DNA of 59,510 nt from Neptuniibacter sp. CAU 1671 (GTDB taxonomy: Bacteria; Pseudomonadota; Gammaproteobacteria; Pseudomonadales; Balneatricaceae). The number at the start of each line of letters is the position of its first letter. Positions within the stretch are counted from its first letter, which is position 1. The notes under the pieces are model-generated. The model made no database searches. It was given only the letters and a program-made list of their open reading frames with translations, and was not told the DNA's origin. The stretch covers positions 1-59,510 of the forward strand of contig NZ_JARHUE010000010.1 in assembly GCF_029222905.1 (NCBI RefSeq), given 5' to 3'. Position numbers and translations under genes: made by a program. Below are positions 18,430 to 28,036 of this stretch, in pieces.

Positions 18430-19197
18430 TTATAGACAGAAGCCGGGATCAAGTCGGTAGGCTTTGCGTAACATGGCGGGCCATGCTTTCTGGCCGCCCG
18501 TAGAGCCGGAGTGCACCACTTTGGCCTGATTGAAAATGCCCTGCAGGATTTCAGGTGCCACTGACATGGCGGGTTGGCCGGTGGCCTGAATCAGCAGCTG
18601 TACCTCACAGGCCCGCTGCAGGTCGTACATGCGCATAAACGCATCGCCGACGGTGGGTCCGACTGTCAGGGCGCCGTGGTTGGGTAACAGCAGGTGATTC
18701 TTATCGCCAAGATCCTCCTGTAAGCGTCTTTTCTCTGCGGGGTTTACGGCCAGCCCTTCATAGCCATGATGAGCCATGGAGGAGAGCGAAAAGGTGGAGT
18801 ACTGACTCAGAGGCAGCAGCCCTTCTACCAGTGTCGCGACCGCAATGGTGGCATTGGTATGCAGGTGAACAACGCAGTGAGCATCATGGCGTACTTCATG
18901 TACTGCACTGTGAATGGTGAAACCAGCCGGATTAATCTCAAAGGGCGTGTCATCCAGAATGTTTCCCTGAAGGTCGGTTTTCACCAGATTAGACGCGGTC
19001 ACTTCGTCAAAGCCCAGGCCAAAAGCATTGACCAGGTAATGATCGGTGCCGGGAATACGGGCTGAGATATGGGTATAAATCAAATCTCCCCAGCCAAAGT
19101 GTTCAACCAGTCGGTAACAGGCAGCCAGATTCACTCGAATCTGCCACTCCTCTTCACTGACTTTGCCCTGAAGGTTTAGGGTCGGCAGCTCAAACAT
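18430..19197 (-). CDS. Class II aldolase/adducin family protein
   Basis: 255 residues from ATG 19197 (GGAG 7 nt upstream; GTG 19224 is less likely). Zinc ligands of the fuculose-phosphate aldolase fold are visible: HLHTN around residue 107 and the third His in LPNHGALTVG. A Glu in place of the catalytic Glu73 is not certain. The family includes aldolases and also proteins of unknown role common in pseudomonads. It lies 23 nt upstream of the dehydratase gene on the same strand, so the two form an operon and may act in sequence. Confidence 0.82.
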   Translation of the reverse strand: MFELPTLNLQGKVSEEEWQIRVNLAACYRLVEHFGWGDLIYTHISARIPGTDHYLVNAFGLGFDEVTASNLVKTDLQGNILDDTPFEINPAGFTIHSAVHEVRHDAHCVVHLHTNATIAVATLVEGLLPLSQYSTFSLSSMAHHGYEGLAVNPAEKRRLQEDLGDKNHLLLPNHGALTVGPTVGDAFMRMYDLQRACEVQLLIQATGQPAMSVAPEILQGIFNQAKVVHSGSTGGQKAWPAMLRKAYRLDPGFCL

Positions 19198-19289
19198 CGC
19201 TTCACTCCGCACATAACAGGCCACAAATAATGATCAAGATGGCCGTATTGAAAACTCAGCGAATTGTAGCAGAGAGGGAAGGGCGGCAG

Positions 19290-20138
19290 CTATGAGCGAC
19301 TGGCAGTGGCGGTAAGCCAATCCGCACAATCTTCTCTCATATCCAGATATTCCTCATCGGTTAGGCCGAGGAATTTGAGGGCAGCATCCAGTTCGTGCAA
19401 CTGGGTGGTACGGTCAGTCATGCGCCAGTACCGGCGGTAGCTATCGCTGATATCCCGGGCCAGGGTCAGGCAGCTGAGCCCGAAGCGCATGGTCTCGCGT
19501 TCATCCACAGGTTGTGCCAACACATCCTGAAAGTGGGGTTGTGCTGCGACTGCACGCGATAAATCGTCGGAAAAGCCCCAGTCATGGAGCATTTTGGCGC
19601 CCAGGCGAAAGTGACTTGTGCCATAGGCTTTTAGCTGAGCCTGTTCTATTTCGGCAATCGGCAACCTGTTCAGCTGCTGCAGCATCTGTTTAAAGTTTTC
19701 ATCTTCGGCCAGAATCAACGGGATACCACAGTCGTGCAGCATGCCAAGTGTATAGGCATCTTCAGAGTTCAGGGCGCTGAAATTACGGGCAATAAAACAA
19801 CAGAGTTGGGCAATTTCTGCCGCACTGTCCCAGAAACGTTCAAGGCTGCAACGGGTGGATAAACTGTTTTTCAGTGCGCTTAAGCGTACAATGTTGTACA
19901 AACGGCCCACTCCCAGCAGGGATACGGCATGTTCAATACTGGTGATACGCTGAACCAGTGAAAATGCTGCTGAGTTAATGGTGCTTAGAACGGCTGAATA
20001 GAGCGCAGCATCCTGCTTGATGAGTTTGCAGATCGCCGGAATATCGGGGTCTTCTGTTTTAAGTAACTGATTGATGGTAACTAACACCTCCGGTCTGGGC
20101 GGAATGGCAAAACGAAAGGCATTCAGTTGGCTGGGCAT
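19290..20138 (-). CDS. HDOD-domain protein
   Basis: 282 residues from ATG 20138, which has a perfect AAGGA 7 nt upstream; earlier codons to 20195 lack one. HDOD domain (Pfam PF08668) over residues ~8-215: PPRPEVLVTINQLL, STINSAAFSLVQRITSIEHAVSLLG, YTLGMLHDCGIPL, FRLGAKMLHDWGF. The domain resembles HD phosphohydrolases but usually has lost the metal residues and acts in signalling. C-terminal ~65 residues are not recognised. Divergent from the unknown gene at 20219. Confidence 0.85.
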   Translation of the reverse strand: MPSQLNAFRFAIPPRPEVLVTINQLLKTEDPDIPAICKLIKQDAALYSAVLSTINSAAFSLVQRITSIEHAVSLLGVGRLYNIVRLSALKNSLSTRCSLERFWDSAAEIAQLCCFIARNFSALNSEDAYTLGMLHDCGIPLILAEDENFKQMLQQLNRLPIAEIEQAQLKAYGTSHFRLGAKMLHDWGFSDDLSRAVAAQPHFQDVLAQPVDERETMRFGLSCLTLARDISDSYRRYWRMTDRTTQLHELDAALKFLGLTDEEYLDMREDCADWLTATASRS

Positions 20139-20218
20139 GGGGGCGTCCTTGGACCGGAAACTGCAATCGGTGATCTTATATCTAACCTTAACCAATTTTA
20201 ATCGGCACAGGAATCCAG

Positions 20219-20716
20219 ATGATTAATATTGCGGCATTTACCCTGAAATTTGATCCAATAGAAGATCGAATTCTGCTGGTGGGTAATCTCAAGAGTGCCG
20301 ATCCGCGAATTGATTTCTGGATGACACGCCGACTGGTGGTCCGGTTAATCACCGCGATGCCTGAAATGCTCAGTAAAATGCAGGAAAGCTCAGAACAGGC
20401 CGCGCAGCCTCATAAAGCGGAGCTGGCTCAGTTCTATCACGAGTCAGCGCAGCAGAATGTTCAGGTTGAACGGGAAGATCAAAGCCTGACAACAGAGCAA
20501 GCGGACGTACTCCATCGTTTGGATGTGAGTCACCGTAACGGGCGTTTTCAGTTAAAGTTCTATGGTCAGGATCAAGAACCAGTCGCCACAGGAGTGCTGA
20601 CCCTTGATGAACTGCATCAGTTCTTGCATCTGTTGCATAAAGGTGCCCAAACCCTTGACTGGGGTGTACCTAAAAACCTGTTTGATACTCAGATTAAAGC
20701 GCCCACGCTTCAGTAA
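20219..20716 (+). CDS. Conserved-looking protein of unknown function
   Basis: 165 residues with no signal peptide or membrane segment. The start has MINIAAFTLKFDPIEDRILLVG; the middle is Gln/Glu-rich and probably helical (residues ~50-95); the end contains LTLDELHQFLHLLHKGAQTLDWG. I do not recognise a family. It is divergent from the HDOD gene and 6 nt from the DTW-domain gene, with which it is probably cotranscribed. Composition and codon use match the neighbours, so it looks like a real native gene. Confidence 0.75.
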   Translation: MINIAAFTLKFDPIEDRILLVGNLKSADPRIDFWMTRRLVVRLITAMPEMLSKMQESSEQAAQPHKAELAQFYHESAQQNVQVEREDQSLTTEQADVLHRLDVSHRNGRFQLKFYGQDQEPVATGVLTLDELHQFLHLLHKGAQTLDWGVPKNLFDTQIKAPTLQ

Positions 20717-20722
20717 TGCATC

Positions 20723-21502
20723 ATGAACCCAGTCGCTCCTGTTAAGCCTTTTATCGCCAGAGGTTCACGTATAGAACGTTGTCCCCGATGTTTATTGGGG
20801 CAGCGGGCCTGTATCTGTGAATACAAGATTGCGGGTCAGGCTGAAGCCTGTTTTGTGCTGTTGATGCATCACAATGAGCGTTTCAAACCGACAAACACCG
20901 GCAGGCTGATTGCGGATTGTTTCAGTGATACCAAAATTTTTGAATGGTCCAGAACTGAACCTGCCCCGGAGTTTCTGCAGCTGTTACAGGATGTACGTTA
21001 TCAACCTTATCTGGTGTTTCCGGAAGGGGATGATTATCAGCATCGTATGGTGACGTATGACGGGTCTCAGAAGCGTCCGTTGTTCATTCTGTTAGATGGT
21101 ACCTGGCGTCAGGCCAGACGCATGTTCCGCCATAGCAGTTATCTGCAGGGTTTGCCGGTGATTACCTTGCCAGAGCTGCCCTCGTCCAGCCGTTATCATC
21201 TGCGGAAGGCGGTTGAGCCGGGGCAGTTGTGTACCGCTGAAGTCGCCGCTGAATTGCTGGCAATGATTGGTGATGGCGTCGGAGCAGAGGTGTTGATGGC
21301 CTATTTTGAGGTGTTTAATGAACACTATCGTGCTGCACGTCTGAGTCGGCCGCTTAATGAAGAGATGCCAGCCAAAGGGTTTTTGAAACAATTGCTGGAG
21401 CTGGCATCAGACGTTGAGCATAAAGGTCACGGGACCATCATTGATCAGGCTGACCTGCATGTCAGCCCCGAAGCGGCCGCTGGCGACGCGCGGGTGCAGT
21501 GA
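20723..21502 (+). CDS. DTW-domain protein (tRNA-uridine aminocarboxypropyltransferase type)
   Basis: 259 residues. N-terminal Cys cluster [13 protein letters not shown] (~20-32) and the DTW signature in [16 protein letters not shown] with [12 protein letters not shown], the motifs of TapT/Tuw-type enzymes that add the acp group to tRNA uridine (acp3U). The 3' 96 bases overlap the convergent dtd gene, adding a C-terminal tail that may not be conserved. Substrate position in tRNA cannot be decided from sequence. Confidence 0.88.
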   Translation: MNPVAPVKPFIARGSRIERCPRCLLGQRACICEYKIAGQAEACFVLLMHHNERFKPTNTGRLIADCFSDTKIFEWSRTEPAPEFLQLLQDVRYQPYLVFPEGDDYQHRMVTYDGSQKRPLFILLDGTWRQARRMFRHSSYLQGLPVITLPELPSSSRYHLRKAVEPGQLCTAEVAAELLAMIGDGVGAEVLMAYFEVFNEHYRAARLSRPLNEEMPAKGFLKQLLELASDVEHKGHGTIIDQADLHVSPEAAAGDARVQ

Positions 21503-21844
21503 GCACGCCTGTTGCAGAAAATGGTTATAAAGCGCTTCACCCAAAGCGGGACTGGCGGCAACCGAGAAGCCCGGTCTTAACCCCTTCTGCGTGTCGGCGA
21601 CCAGGGTAAACTGAGAAACTACCAGTAATCCTCCCTCAGCCTGCTGCAGATTCAGATTCATTTTGCCCTCAGCGTCCGGGAAAATGCGGTAGTTCAGCAC
21701 CCGTTGCAGCAGCTTGTCGGCGGTTTGTTGAGAGTCTGTTTTTTCAACCCCGAGCAGCAGCAGAATGCCATGATCAATCTGGCCAATGATCTCGCCGTTT
21801 ACCGCAACTGACGCCTGTGTTACCCGTTGGATTAACCCTTTCAT
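21407..21844 (-). CDS. dtd: D-aminoacyl-tRNA deacylase
   Basis: Hydrolyses D-aminoacyl- and mischarged glycyl-tRNA. 145 residues from ATG 21844 ([13 protein letters not shown], the family start). Contains [17 protein letters not shown] and the C-terminal [19 protein letters not shown] with the NxGPVT motif. Upstream pip and dtd are on the same strand 34 nt apart. Its 3' end overlaps the DTW gene tail to tail by 96 bases. Confidence 0.96.
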   Translation of the reverse strand: MKGLIQRVTQASVAVNGEIIGQIDHGILLLLGVEKTDSQQTADKLLQRVLNYRIFPDAEGKMNLNLQQAEGGLLVVSQFTLVADTQKGLRPGFSVAASPALGEALYNHFLQQACSLHPRVASGRFGADMQVSLINDGPVTFMLNV

Positions 21845-21877
21845 AATCAATATCTGATATCAGCAGTAAAGCGGCGA

Positions 21878-22828
21878 TTATGCCAAAGCGAGGGCAAAGC
21901 TGTCTGTAGCGCGCACCAGATTATCGGTGATGCCGGGTTCAAAAGCGGAATGACCTGCATTTCGAACAATATGTAACTCGGATTCAGGCAGCTCTTGATA
22001 CAGGGCATGTGCCTGATTCAGTGGACACACCATATCATAGCGACCATGTACGATGATGGTCTTGAGATGGGCAATGGTGCTGCAGTTCTGCAGTATCTGG
22101 TCTGCTTCGATAAAGGCATGGTTGATGAAATAGTGTGCCTCTATGCGCGCCATGGCGAGTGCGACATGAGGATCAGCAAAGTGCTCCACAACATCCGGAT
22201 TAGGGTCGAGGGTAGAGCAGCGACCTTCCCAGACAGACCAGGCTTTTGCTGCAGCCATGCGTGCAACTTCGTTAGGGGATGTCAGTAACTCATGGTACGC
22301 CTTGAGTAAATTGTCCCGTTTCAGGGGTGGCACAGGTTGCAGGTAGTCCTGCCAGTAGTCAGGGAAAATGGCATCGGCTCCTTGCTGGTAGAACCAGTTC
22401 AGATCCTGTTGACGGCAGAGGAAAATGCCTCTCAGGATCAAGCCGATGACTCTTTCCGGATGAGCTTGCGCGTATAGCAGGCTGAGGGTTGATCCCCAGG
22501 AGCCTCCAAACAGAAGCCACTCATCAATGCCGAGTTGATTGCGGATCTGCTCCATATCATCAATCAACGCTTGCGTGTGATTGTCTTCGAGGCAGGCATG
22601 AGGGGTGGAGCGGCCACAGCCGCGCTGATCAAACAGAATGATGCGATACTTTTCCGGATCAAAAAAGCGGCGGTGCTGTGGGCTGCAGCCGCCACCGGGG
22701 CCCCCGTGGACAAACAGGACCGGAATGCCATTGGGATTACCGCTCTCTTCAGCATACAGGGTGTGCAGTGAAGAGACGCGGATCTGGTATTCGGCGTGGG
22801 CATATATTTCCGGGTAAAGGGTGCGCAT
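21878..22828 (-). CDS. pip: Proline iminopeptidase
   Basis: Removes N-terminal proline from peptides. 316 residues, alpha/beta-hydrolase fold: oxyanion HGGPGGGCSPQHRRFFDP (~41-58), DQRGCGRS, nucleophile elbow GGSWGSTL (~109-116), Asp in HGRYDMVCP and His in NAGHSAFE. Typical length for the S33 family. Cytoplasmic, no signal peptide. Confidence 0.95.
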   Translation of the reverse strand: MRTLYPEIYAHAEYQIRVSSLHTLYAEESGNPNGIPVLFVHGGPGGGCSPQHRRFFDPEKYRIILFDQRGCGRSTPHACLEDNHTQALIDDMEQIRNQLGIDEWLLFGGSWGSTLSLLYAQAHPERVIGLILRGIFLCRQQDLNWFYQQGADAIFPDYWQDYLQPVPPLKRDNLLKAYHELLTSPNEVARMAAAKAWSVWEGRCSTLDPNPDVVEHFADPHVALAMARIEAHYFINHAFIEADQILQNCSTIAHLKTIIVHGRYDMVCPLNQAHALYQELPESELHIVRNAGHSAFEPGITDNLVRATDSFALALA

Positions 22829-22890
22829 CAGTGAGCTCCGTCAATCCTTGTGATAACAGTATATGTGCACTGTGCAAATACGCCCAGATA

Positions 22891-22917
22891 TGAAAAAGGG
22901 CAGCCTGAGCTGCCCTT
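22891..22917 (-). terminator. Terminator of typA
   Basis: AAGGGCAGC / GCTGCCCTT with CTGA loop; minus strand ends TTTTTC. Lies 10 nt after the typA stop. Confidence 0.9.
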
Positions 22918-22926
22918 ATTGCCGGA

Positions 22927-24744
22927 TCACTTTTTAGAGCGCTTACGCTCGTGTTCCTTGAGTAGCTTTTTGCGCAGACGGATGTGGTTAGGGGTGACCT
23001 CTACCAGCTCGTCGTCTTCGATAAAGTCCAGCGCCTGTTCCAGTGTGAAACGAATCGGTGGCGTCAGCTGGATGTTTTCATCAGTACCGGAGGCGCGCAC
23101 GTTAGTAAGCTGCTTGCCTTTGGTTGGGTTAACGGCAAGGTCATTACTGCGGCTGTGAATGCCCAGAAGCATACCTTCGTAAACTTCAATATTCGGATCA
23201 ATACACAGGCGTCCGCGTTCCTGCAGGTTCCACAGGGCATAACCCAGTGCTTTACCGGTCACCATAGATACCAGTACACCGTTGATGCGGCTGGCAACAT
23301 CGCCCTCTTTAACCGGACCGTAATGGTCAAAGATGGAGGTCATAATGCCGGTACCGGAAGTCATTGTCAGGAACTGGGAGCGGAAACCGATCAGGCCGCG
23401 TGAAGGCACCATAAAGGTTAGACGCACCCGGCCTTTGCCATCCACTTCCATGTTGGTCAGGTCTGCACGGCGTTTGCCCAGCTCTTCGATGATAGAACCC
23501 TGGTGGGCTTCTTCAACATCGATCATTACCAGCTCATAAGGCTCCTGGATCTGGCCATCGATCTCTTTCTGAATAACTTCCGGACGGGAAACGCCCAGCT
23601 CAAAACCTTCACGGCGCATGGTTTCGATCAGAACCGAGAGATGAAGTTCGCCACGACCGGATACTTTGAATTTTTCTGGGCTGTCGCCATCCTGAACGCG
23701 CAGCGCTACGTTATGGATCAGTTCACGTTCCAGGCGCTCTTTAATGTTGCGGCTGGTGATGTATTTACCATCCTGACCTGCAAATGGAGAATCATTTACC
23801 TGGAAGGTCATAGAGACTGTTGGCTCATCTACGGTCAGCGCAGGCAAGGCTTCTACCGTGTTCGGATCACACAGGGTGTCAGAGATGTTCAGTTCTTCGA
23901 TACCGGTGATACAAACGATGTCGCCAGCCTGGGCCTGTTCAACATCGATACGCTCAAGACCATGGTAACCCATGATTTTCAGTACACGGCCACTGCGAAC
24001 CTTGCCTTCACGGTCAACGACTTTTACCTGTGTGTTGGTTGATACGGTGCCGCGGGTAATACGACCCACACCGATAACGCCCACATAGCTGTTGTAGTCC
24101 AGTGCAGAGATCTGCATCTGGAAAGGACCAGCGGCATCCACTTCCGGTGGTGATACATGTTCAATGATCGCTTCAAACAAAGGCGTCATATCGTCCGCCA
24201 TGGCGTCCGGATCAGGGCCGGCGATGCCGTTCAGCGCTGAAGCATAGACAATCGGGAAGTCCAGCTGCTCTTCAGTGGCACCAAGGCTGTCAAACAGATC
24301 AAATACCTGATCGATGACCCAGTCAGGGCGCGCACCCGGACGGTCAACCTTGTTCACCACAACGATAGGGCGCAGGCCCTGGTCAAACGCTTTCTGGGTA
24401 ACGAAACGCGTCTGCGGCATTGGGCCGTCAACGGCGTCTACCAGCAGACATACGCAGTCAACCATCGACAGTACACGTTCTACTTCACCACCGAAGTCGG
24501 CGTGTCCCGGTGTGTCTACGATATTGATACGGTAATCATTCCAGGTGATCGCGGTGTTTTTCGCCAGAATGGTGATGCCGCGTTCTTTTTCCTGGTCATT
24601 GGAATCCATGATGCGTTCTGTGCCTTCATCGCGACGGCCCAGAGTGCCGGACTGTGAAAGCAGTTTATCAACCAGTGTGGTTTTACCGTGGTCAACGTGA
24701 GCAATAATGGCGATATTGCGAAGGTTGTTAATATTCAGCGACAT
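22927..24744 (-). CDS. typA: Translational GTPase TypA/BipA
   Basis: Ribosome-binding GTPase needed for 50S assembly at low temperature and for stress adaptation. 605 residues. HVDHGKTTL (~16-24), [32 protein letters not shown] are in the G domain; the BipA-specific C-terminal block ending [16 protein letters not shown] is complete. Transcribed alone, divergent from glnA as in enterics. Confidence 0.97.
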   Translation of the reverse strand: MSLNINNLRNIAIIAHVDHGKTTLVDKLLSQSGTLGRRDEGTERIMDSNDQEKERGITILAKNTAITWNDYRINIVDTPGHADFGGEVERVLSMVDCVCLLVDAVDGPMPQTRFVTQKAFDQGLRPIVVVNKVDRPGARPDWVIDQVFDLFDSLGATEEQLDFPIVYASALNGIAGPDPDAMADDMTPLFEAIIEHVSPPEVDAAGPFQMQISALDYNSYVGVIGVGRITRGTVSTNTQVKVVDREGKVRSGRVLKIMGYHGLERIDVEQAQAGDIVCITGIEELNISDTLCDPNTVEALPALTVDEPTVSMTFQVNDSPFAGQDGKYITSRNIKERLERELIHNVALRVQDGDSPEKFKVSGRGELHLSVLIETMRREGFELGVSRPEVIQKEIDGQIQEPYELVMIDVEEAHQGSIIEELGKRRADLTNMEVDGKGRVRLTFMVPSRGLIGFRSQFLTMTSGTGIMTSIFDHYGPVKEGDVASRINGVLVSMVTGKALGYALWNLQERGRLCIDPNIEVYEGMLLGIHSRSNDLAVNPTKGKQLTNVRASGTDENIQLTPPIRFTLEQALDFIEDDELVEVTPNHIRLRKKLLKEHERKRSKK

Positions 24745-25032
24745 GGATAGAAGATCTTTGTGAGGTTTAAAAAGGGTTATGCGCTAAGGCTCTGCCGTTA
24801 TGAGGGCAGTCTGAAAGGGCACATAAAAAGTTGGCGGCATTTTAACCGTTTTAGGTCGGTGCGGATAGGTAAATAATCAGTTAAAGGTGGTCGCGTTTAA
24901 TTTCAGGGTAGTGATACCTGAAGGAAGCGGAGTATTGGCAGTTGGTCTGACGGCTTTTGTACGTGGCAAGGCAAGATAAAACTAATTTTCAATCATGCAG
25001 GCCAAGCGTTTTTGATCATCTTGGATTATCAT
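24745..25032. other. typA/glnA intergenic region, typA-proximal part
   Basis: Contains the typA leader and promoter. A near palindrome, TCAGGGTA GTGA TACCTGA at 24903-24921, is the only structure noticed. No gene called; a 77-codon frame from 24957 covers the glnA control region and is not credible. Confidence 0.5.
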
Positions 25033-25049
25033 TGCACAGGATTGGTGAA
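25033..25049 (+). promoter_or_regulatory. NtrC-binding site 1 for glnA
   Basis: TGCACAGGATTGGTGAA against consensus TGCACCAAAATGGTGCA: the TGCAC and TGGTG half sites match with proper spacing. It lies about 165 nt upstream of the predicted start site. Confidence 0.7.
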
Positions 25050-25104
25050 GTCGTATGGCTGAGGCAATCATGTCTGCGCTATTATTGTGCATATTTTACC
25101 TATG

Positions 25105-25121
25105 TGCACAGTAATGATGCA
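25105..25121 (+). promoter_or_regulatory. NtrC-binding site 2 for glnA
   Basis: TGCACAGTAATGATGCA, 13-14 of 17 consensus bases, centred about 96 nt before the predicted start site, the enhancer distance seen at other glnA genes. Confidence 0.72.
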
Positions 25122-25182
25122 CGGGCTGCCGTTATGAGTGTTGTGGACGCCTTAATTTCAAGCGTTTACGAGGCTTATGTAT

Positions 25183-25198
25183 TGGCATAAAGATTGCT
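25183..25198 (+). promoter_or_regulatory. Sigma-54 promoter of glnA
   Basis: TGGCATAAAGATTGCT: the GG (-24) and GC (-12) elements are at the required 10-nt separation. Together with two upstream NtrC sites this predicts nitrogen-limited, RpoN-dependent transcription. Confidence 0.85.
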
Positions 25199-25282
25199 CA
25201 AATGTATCACCGAGTTTATTTCCCAGTGTTTCAGGGGTGCTAATCACCGCACGCCTGACAATTATAAGTGTGGAGAATGGCA

Positions 25283-26689
25283 ATGTCAGAGAAGACTCTG
25301 AATCTGATCAAAGAAAGTCAAGCAAAGTGGGTTGACCTGCGTTTCACCGATTCCAAAGGTAAAGAGCAGCACGTAACCATCCCTGTGACCGACATGGGCG
25401 ATGATTTCTTCGAAGAAGGCAAAATGTTCGATGGCTCTTCTATCGCAGGTTGGAAAGGTATCAACGAATCCGACATGATCCTGATGCCTGATGACAGCGC
25501 ATCTTTGCTGGATCCATTCTCTGAAGCTCCAACTGTTATCGTTCGTTGTGACATTGTTGAGCCTTCAACTGGTCAGGGTTACGAGCGTGATCCACGTTCT
25601 GTTGCGCGTCGCGCTGAAGAGTACCTGAAGTCTACTGGTATCGCTGACACTGCTATGTTTGGTCCTGAGCCAGAATTCTTCGTATTCGACGAAGTAACCT
25701 GGCATGCAGATATCGGTGGTTGTGGTTACTCCATCGGTTCTGAAGAAGCTGCCTGGGCTTCCAGCCACAAAATTGAAGGTGGTAACACGGGTCACCGTCC
25801 ACGCGTTAAAGGCGGTTATTTCCCAGTTCCACCAATCGACTCTCTGCACGACCTGCGTGCTGCAATGTGTGATGCCATGGAAGCCATGGATCTGCACGTT
25901 GAAGTACACCACCACGAAGTGGCAACTGCTGGTCAGTGCGAGATCGGCGTTGGTCCTAACACGCTGATTAAGAAAGCTGACGAAGTTCAGGTTCTGAAAT
26001 ACTGCGTACACAACGTTGCTCACGCGTACGGCAAAACTGCGACTTTCATGCCTAAGCCACTGGTAGGCGATAACGGTTCTGGTATGCACGTTCACCAGTC
26101 CCTGTCCAAAGACGGCGTTAACCTGTTCGCAGGCGACGCTTATGCTGGCATGAGCGAAATGGCGCTGTACTACATCGGCGGTATCATCAAGCACGCTAAA
26201 GCCCTGAACGGTATCTGTAACCCATCTACCAACTCTTACAAGCGTCTGGTACCTGGTTTCGAAGCCCCTGTAATGCTGGCTTACTCTGCGCGTAACCGTT
26301 CTGCATCTATCCGTATTCCATACGTAACCAGCGCTAAAGCGCGTCGTATCGAGACTCGCTTCCCTGATCCAGCCGCTAACCCATACCTGTGCTTTGCTGC
26401 ACTGATGATGGCGGGTCTGGACGGTATTCAGAACAAGATCCACCCAGGCGAGTCTGCTGACAAAGACCTGTACGATCTGCCTCCAGAAGAAGCAGCAGAA
26501 ATCCCAACTGTTGCCAGCTCACTGGAAGAAGCACTGAATGCACTGGAAACTGACCGTGAGTTCCTGACTAAAGGCGGTGTATTCACCGACGATATGCTGG
26601 ATGCTTACATCGCGCTGAAACGTGAAGAAAATGCGCGTGTGAACATGACCACTCACCCAGTTGAATTTGATCTGTACTACTCCGTATAA
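25283..26689 (+). CDS. glnA: Glutamine synthetase, type I
   Basis: ATP-dependent amidation of glutamate. 468 residues from ATG 25283 (GGAG 7 nt upstream). [13 protein letters not shown], the [12 protein letters not shown] catalytic loop, [10 protein letters not shown] and NRSASIRIP motifs are complete. The Tyr in [10 protein letters not shown] (near 397) is the adenylylation site of the GS-I-beta type, so GlnE/GlnB control is expected. Codon choice is strongly biased (CGT, GAA, CTG), fitting high expression. Confidence 0.98.
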   Translation: MSEKTLNLIKESQAKWVDLRFTDSKGKEQHVTIPVTDMGDDFFEEGKMFDGSSIAGWKGINESDMILMPDDSASLLDPFSEAPTVIVRCDIVEPSTGQGYERDPRSVARRAEEYLKSTGIADTAMFGPEPEFFVFDEVTWHADIGGCGYSIGSEEAAWASSHKIEGGNTGHRPRVKGGYFPVPPIDSLHDLRAAMCDAMEAMDLHVEVHHHEVATAGQCEIGVGPNTLIKKADEVQVLKYCVHNVAHAYGKTATFMPKPLVGDNGSGMHVHQSLSKDGVNLFAGDAYAGMSEMALYYIGGIIKHAKALNGICNPSTNSYKRLVPGFEAPVMLAYSARNRSASIRIPYVTSAKARRIETRFPDPAANPYLCFAALMMAGLDGIQNKIHPGESADKDLYDLPPEEAAEIPTVASSLEEALNALETDREFLTKGGVFTDDMLDAYIALKREENARVNMTTHPVEFDLYYSV

Positions 26690-26705
26690 GATCAGTTGAG
26701 CTGTG

Positions 26706-26736
26706 AAAAAACCTCCCTTGTGGAGGTTTTTTTTTA
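26706..26736 (+). terminator. Terminator of glnA
   Basis: AAAACCTCC / GGAGGTTTT hairpin with a run of nine T, 17 nt after the glnA stop. Confidence 0.93.
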
Positions 26737-26803
26737 CCTGAAATTCCGTTTGATAAATCTGGGTGTTGCTTAAAAGCATTAGTCTGGGGCGTGATGCATT
26801 GTG

Positions 26804-26820
26804 TGCACTTAAATGGTGCG
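26804..26820 (+). promoter_or_regulatory. NtrC-binding site for ntrBC
   Basis: TGCACTTAAATGGTGCG matches 14 of 17 consensus bases, the best NtrC site in the window, about 115 nt upstream of the predicted ntrB transcription start. Confidence 0.78.
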
Positions 26821-26903
26821 CTATGGTTGTTGCGTAGATAGTAGGATGCCCGTGTCTGGGTCTGTAACCCCCTGTTTTGGGGCGTTTGGCGCTATTTGAA
26901 TCT

Positions 26904-26919
26904 TGGTGCGCATTTTGCA
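26904..26919 (+). promoter_or_regulatory. Sigma-54 promoter of ntrBC
   Basis: TGGTGCGCATTTTGCA with GG and GC at correct spacing, 35 nt before the ntrB start codon. Indicates that ntrBC is transcribed separately from glnA, which has its own terminator. Confidence 0.75.
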
Positions 26920-26953
26920 AATAGATTTGGATAGTTAGTAGAGAGAATAAAAC

Positions 26954-28036
26954 GTGCCTGAATTTGAGCGCCATAAGCAGATCCTAGAGAACCTTTCCAC
27001 GGCAGTGCTCATGCTGAATAAAGACCTGGGTCTGGAATATGCCAATCCGGCTTCAGAGATGTTGCTTGAAGCCAGTTTGCGTCGTCTTGAGCAAGCTGAT
27101 GTGAAGGACTGGTTCCCCGCCTCTGTGCTGGAAAGTGCCAATTTGCGTGAGGCGTTTCTTTCAGGTCATCCCTATACCCTGCGTGAAGCCAAATTACGCA
27201 CTCTGGCGGGGCATGAGTTGACGGTTGATTACAGTGTTAACCCATTGTTTATCGGACGTACCAAGTACCTGCTGATTGAGATCCAGCCACGTGATCGCCT
27301 GATGCGGATCGAGCGTGAAGAGGATTTGTTGACCCAGCATGCTACGGCGCGTTCCCTGGTACGTGGTCTGGCACATGAAATCAAAAATCCGTTGGGGGGT
27401 ATTCGTGGGGCGGCTCAGTTGCTGGAACGTGAGTTAAACGAACCGCTGCTGCACGATTATACCCGGGTCATTATTGAAGAAGCGGACCGTCTGCGTAATC
27501 TTGTTGATCGCCTGTTGGGCCCGCGCAAGCTGCCGCAGATGACCTCGGTGAATATTCACGCCATCATGGAACGTGTCTGCAGTCTGATCACCGCAGAGAC
27601 AGAGCAGGGTATCTGTATCGAACGTGATTATGACCCAAGTATTCCCGAGTTTATTGGTGATCGTGAGCAGCTGATTCAGGCATTTCTGAATATTGTGCGT
27701 AATGCAATGCAAGCGCTTACAGTGGCCGGTACTGAAAACCCCTGTATTCAACTGAGGACCCGTGCGCTGCGTCAGATCACGCTGGGTGCTGAGAAACACC
27801 GTCTGGTCTGTTGTGTTGAAGTGATCGATAACGGCCCTGGCATCTCGGAAGAGATTCTGTCGCGCATTTTTTACCCGATGGTCAGTGGCCGTGCTGATGG
27901 CAGCGGTTTAGGGCTCTCCATTGCGCAATCAATTATTAATCAGCACCAGGGCCTTATAGAGTGTGATACCCGTCCTGGTGAAACCCGTTTTCAAATCTTT
28001 ATACCGTTGGAGCTGAATCATGAATCTGCCAGGTAA
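26954..28036 (+). CDS. glnL: Nitrogen regulation sensor kinase NtrB
   Basis: Cytoplasmic histidine kinase/phosphatase that sets NtrC phosphorylation under PII control. 360 residues, GTG start. N-terminal PAS domain (LSTAVLMLNKDLGLEYAN), phospho-acceptor His in GLAHEIKNPLGGIRGAAQLLE, N box NIVRNAMQAL, G1 DNGPGI and G2 GSGLGLSIAQSI. No membrane segment. Overlaps ntrC by 17 bases. Confidence 0.97.
   Translation: MPEFERHKQILENLSTAVLMLNKDLGLEYANPASEMLLEASLRRLEQADVKDWFPASVLESANLREAFLSGHPYTLREAKLRTLAGHELTVDYSVNPLFIGRTKYLLIEIQPRDRLMRIEREEDLLTQHATARSLVRGLAHEIKNPLGGIRGAAQLLERELNEPLLHDYTRVIIEEADRLRNLVDRLLGPRKLPQMTSVNIHAIMERVCSLITAETEQGICIERDYDPSIPEFIGDREQLIQAFLNIVRNAMQALTVAGTENPCIQLRTRALRQITLGAEKHRLVCCVEVIDNGPGISEEILSRIFYPMVSGRADGSGLGLSIAQSIINQHQGLIECDTRPGETRFQIFIPLELNHESAR

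Noticed and set aside
24957-25190. 77-codon frame upstream of glnA
   Set aside because: Covers the NtrC sites and reaches the sigma-54 promoter; no coding signal.
25565-26443. 292-codon minus-strand frame inside glnA
   Set aside because: Antisense shadow of glnA with its strongly biased codons.
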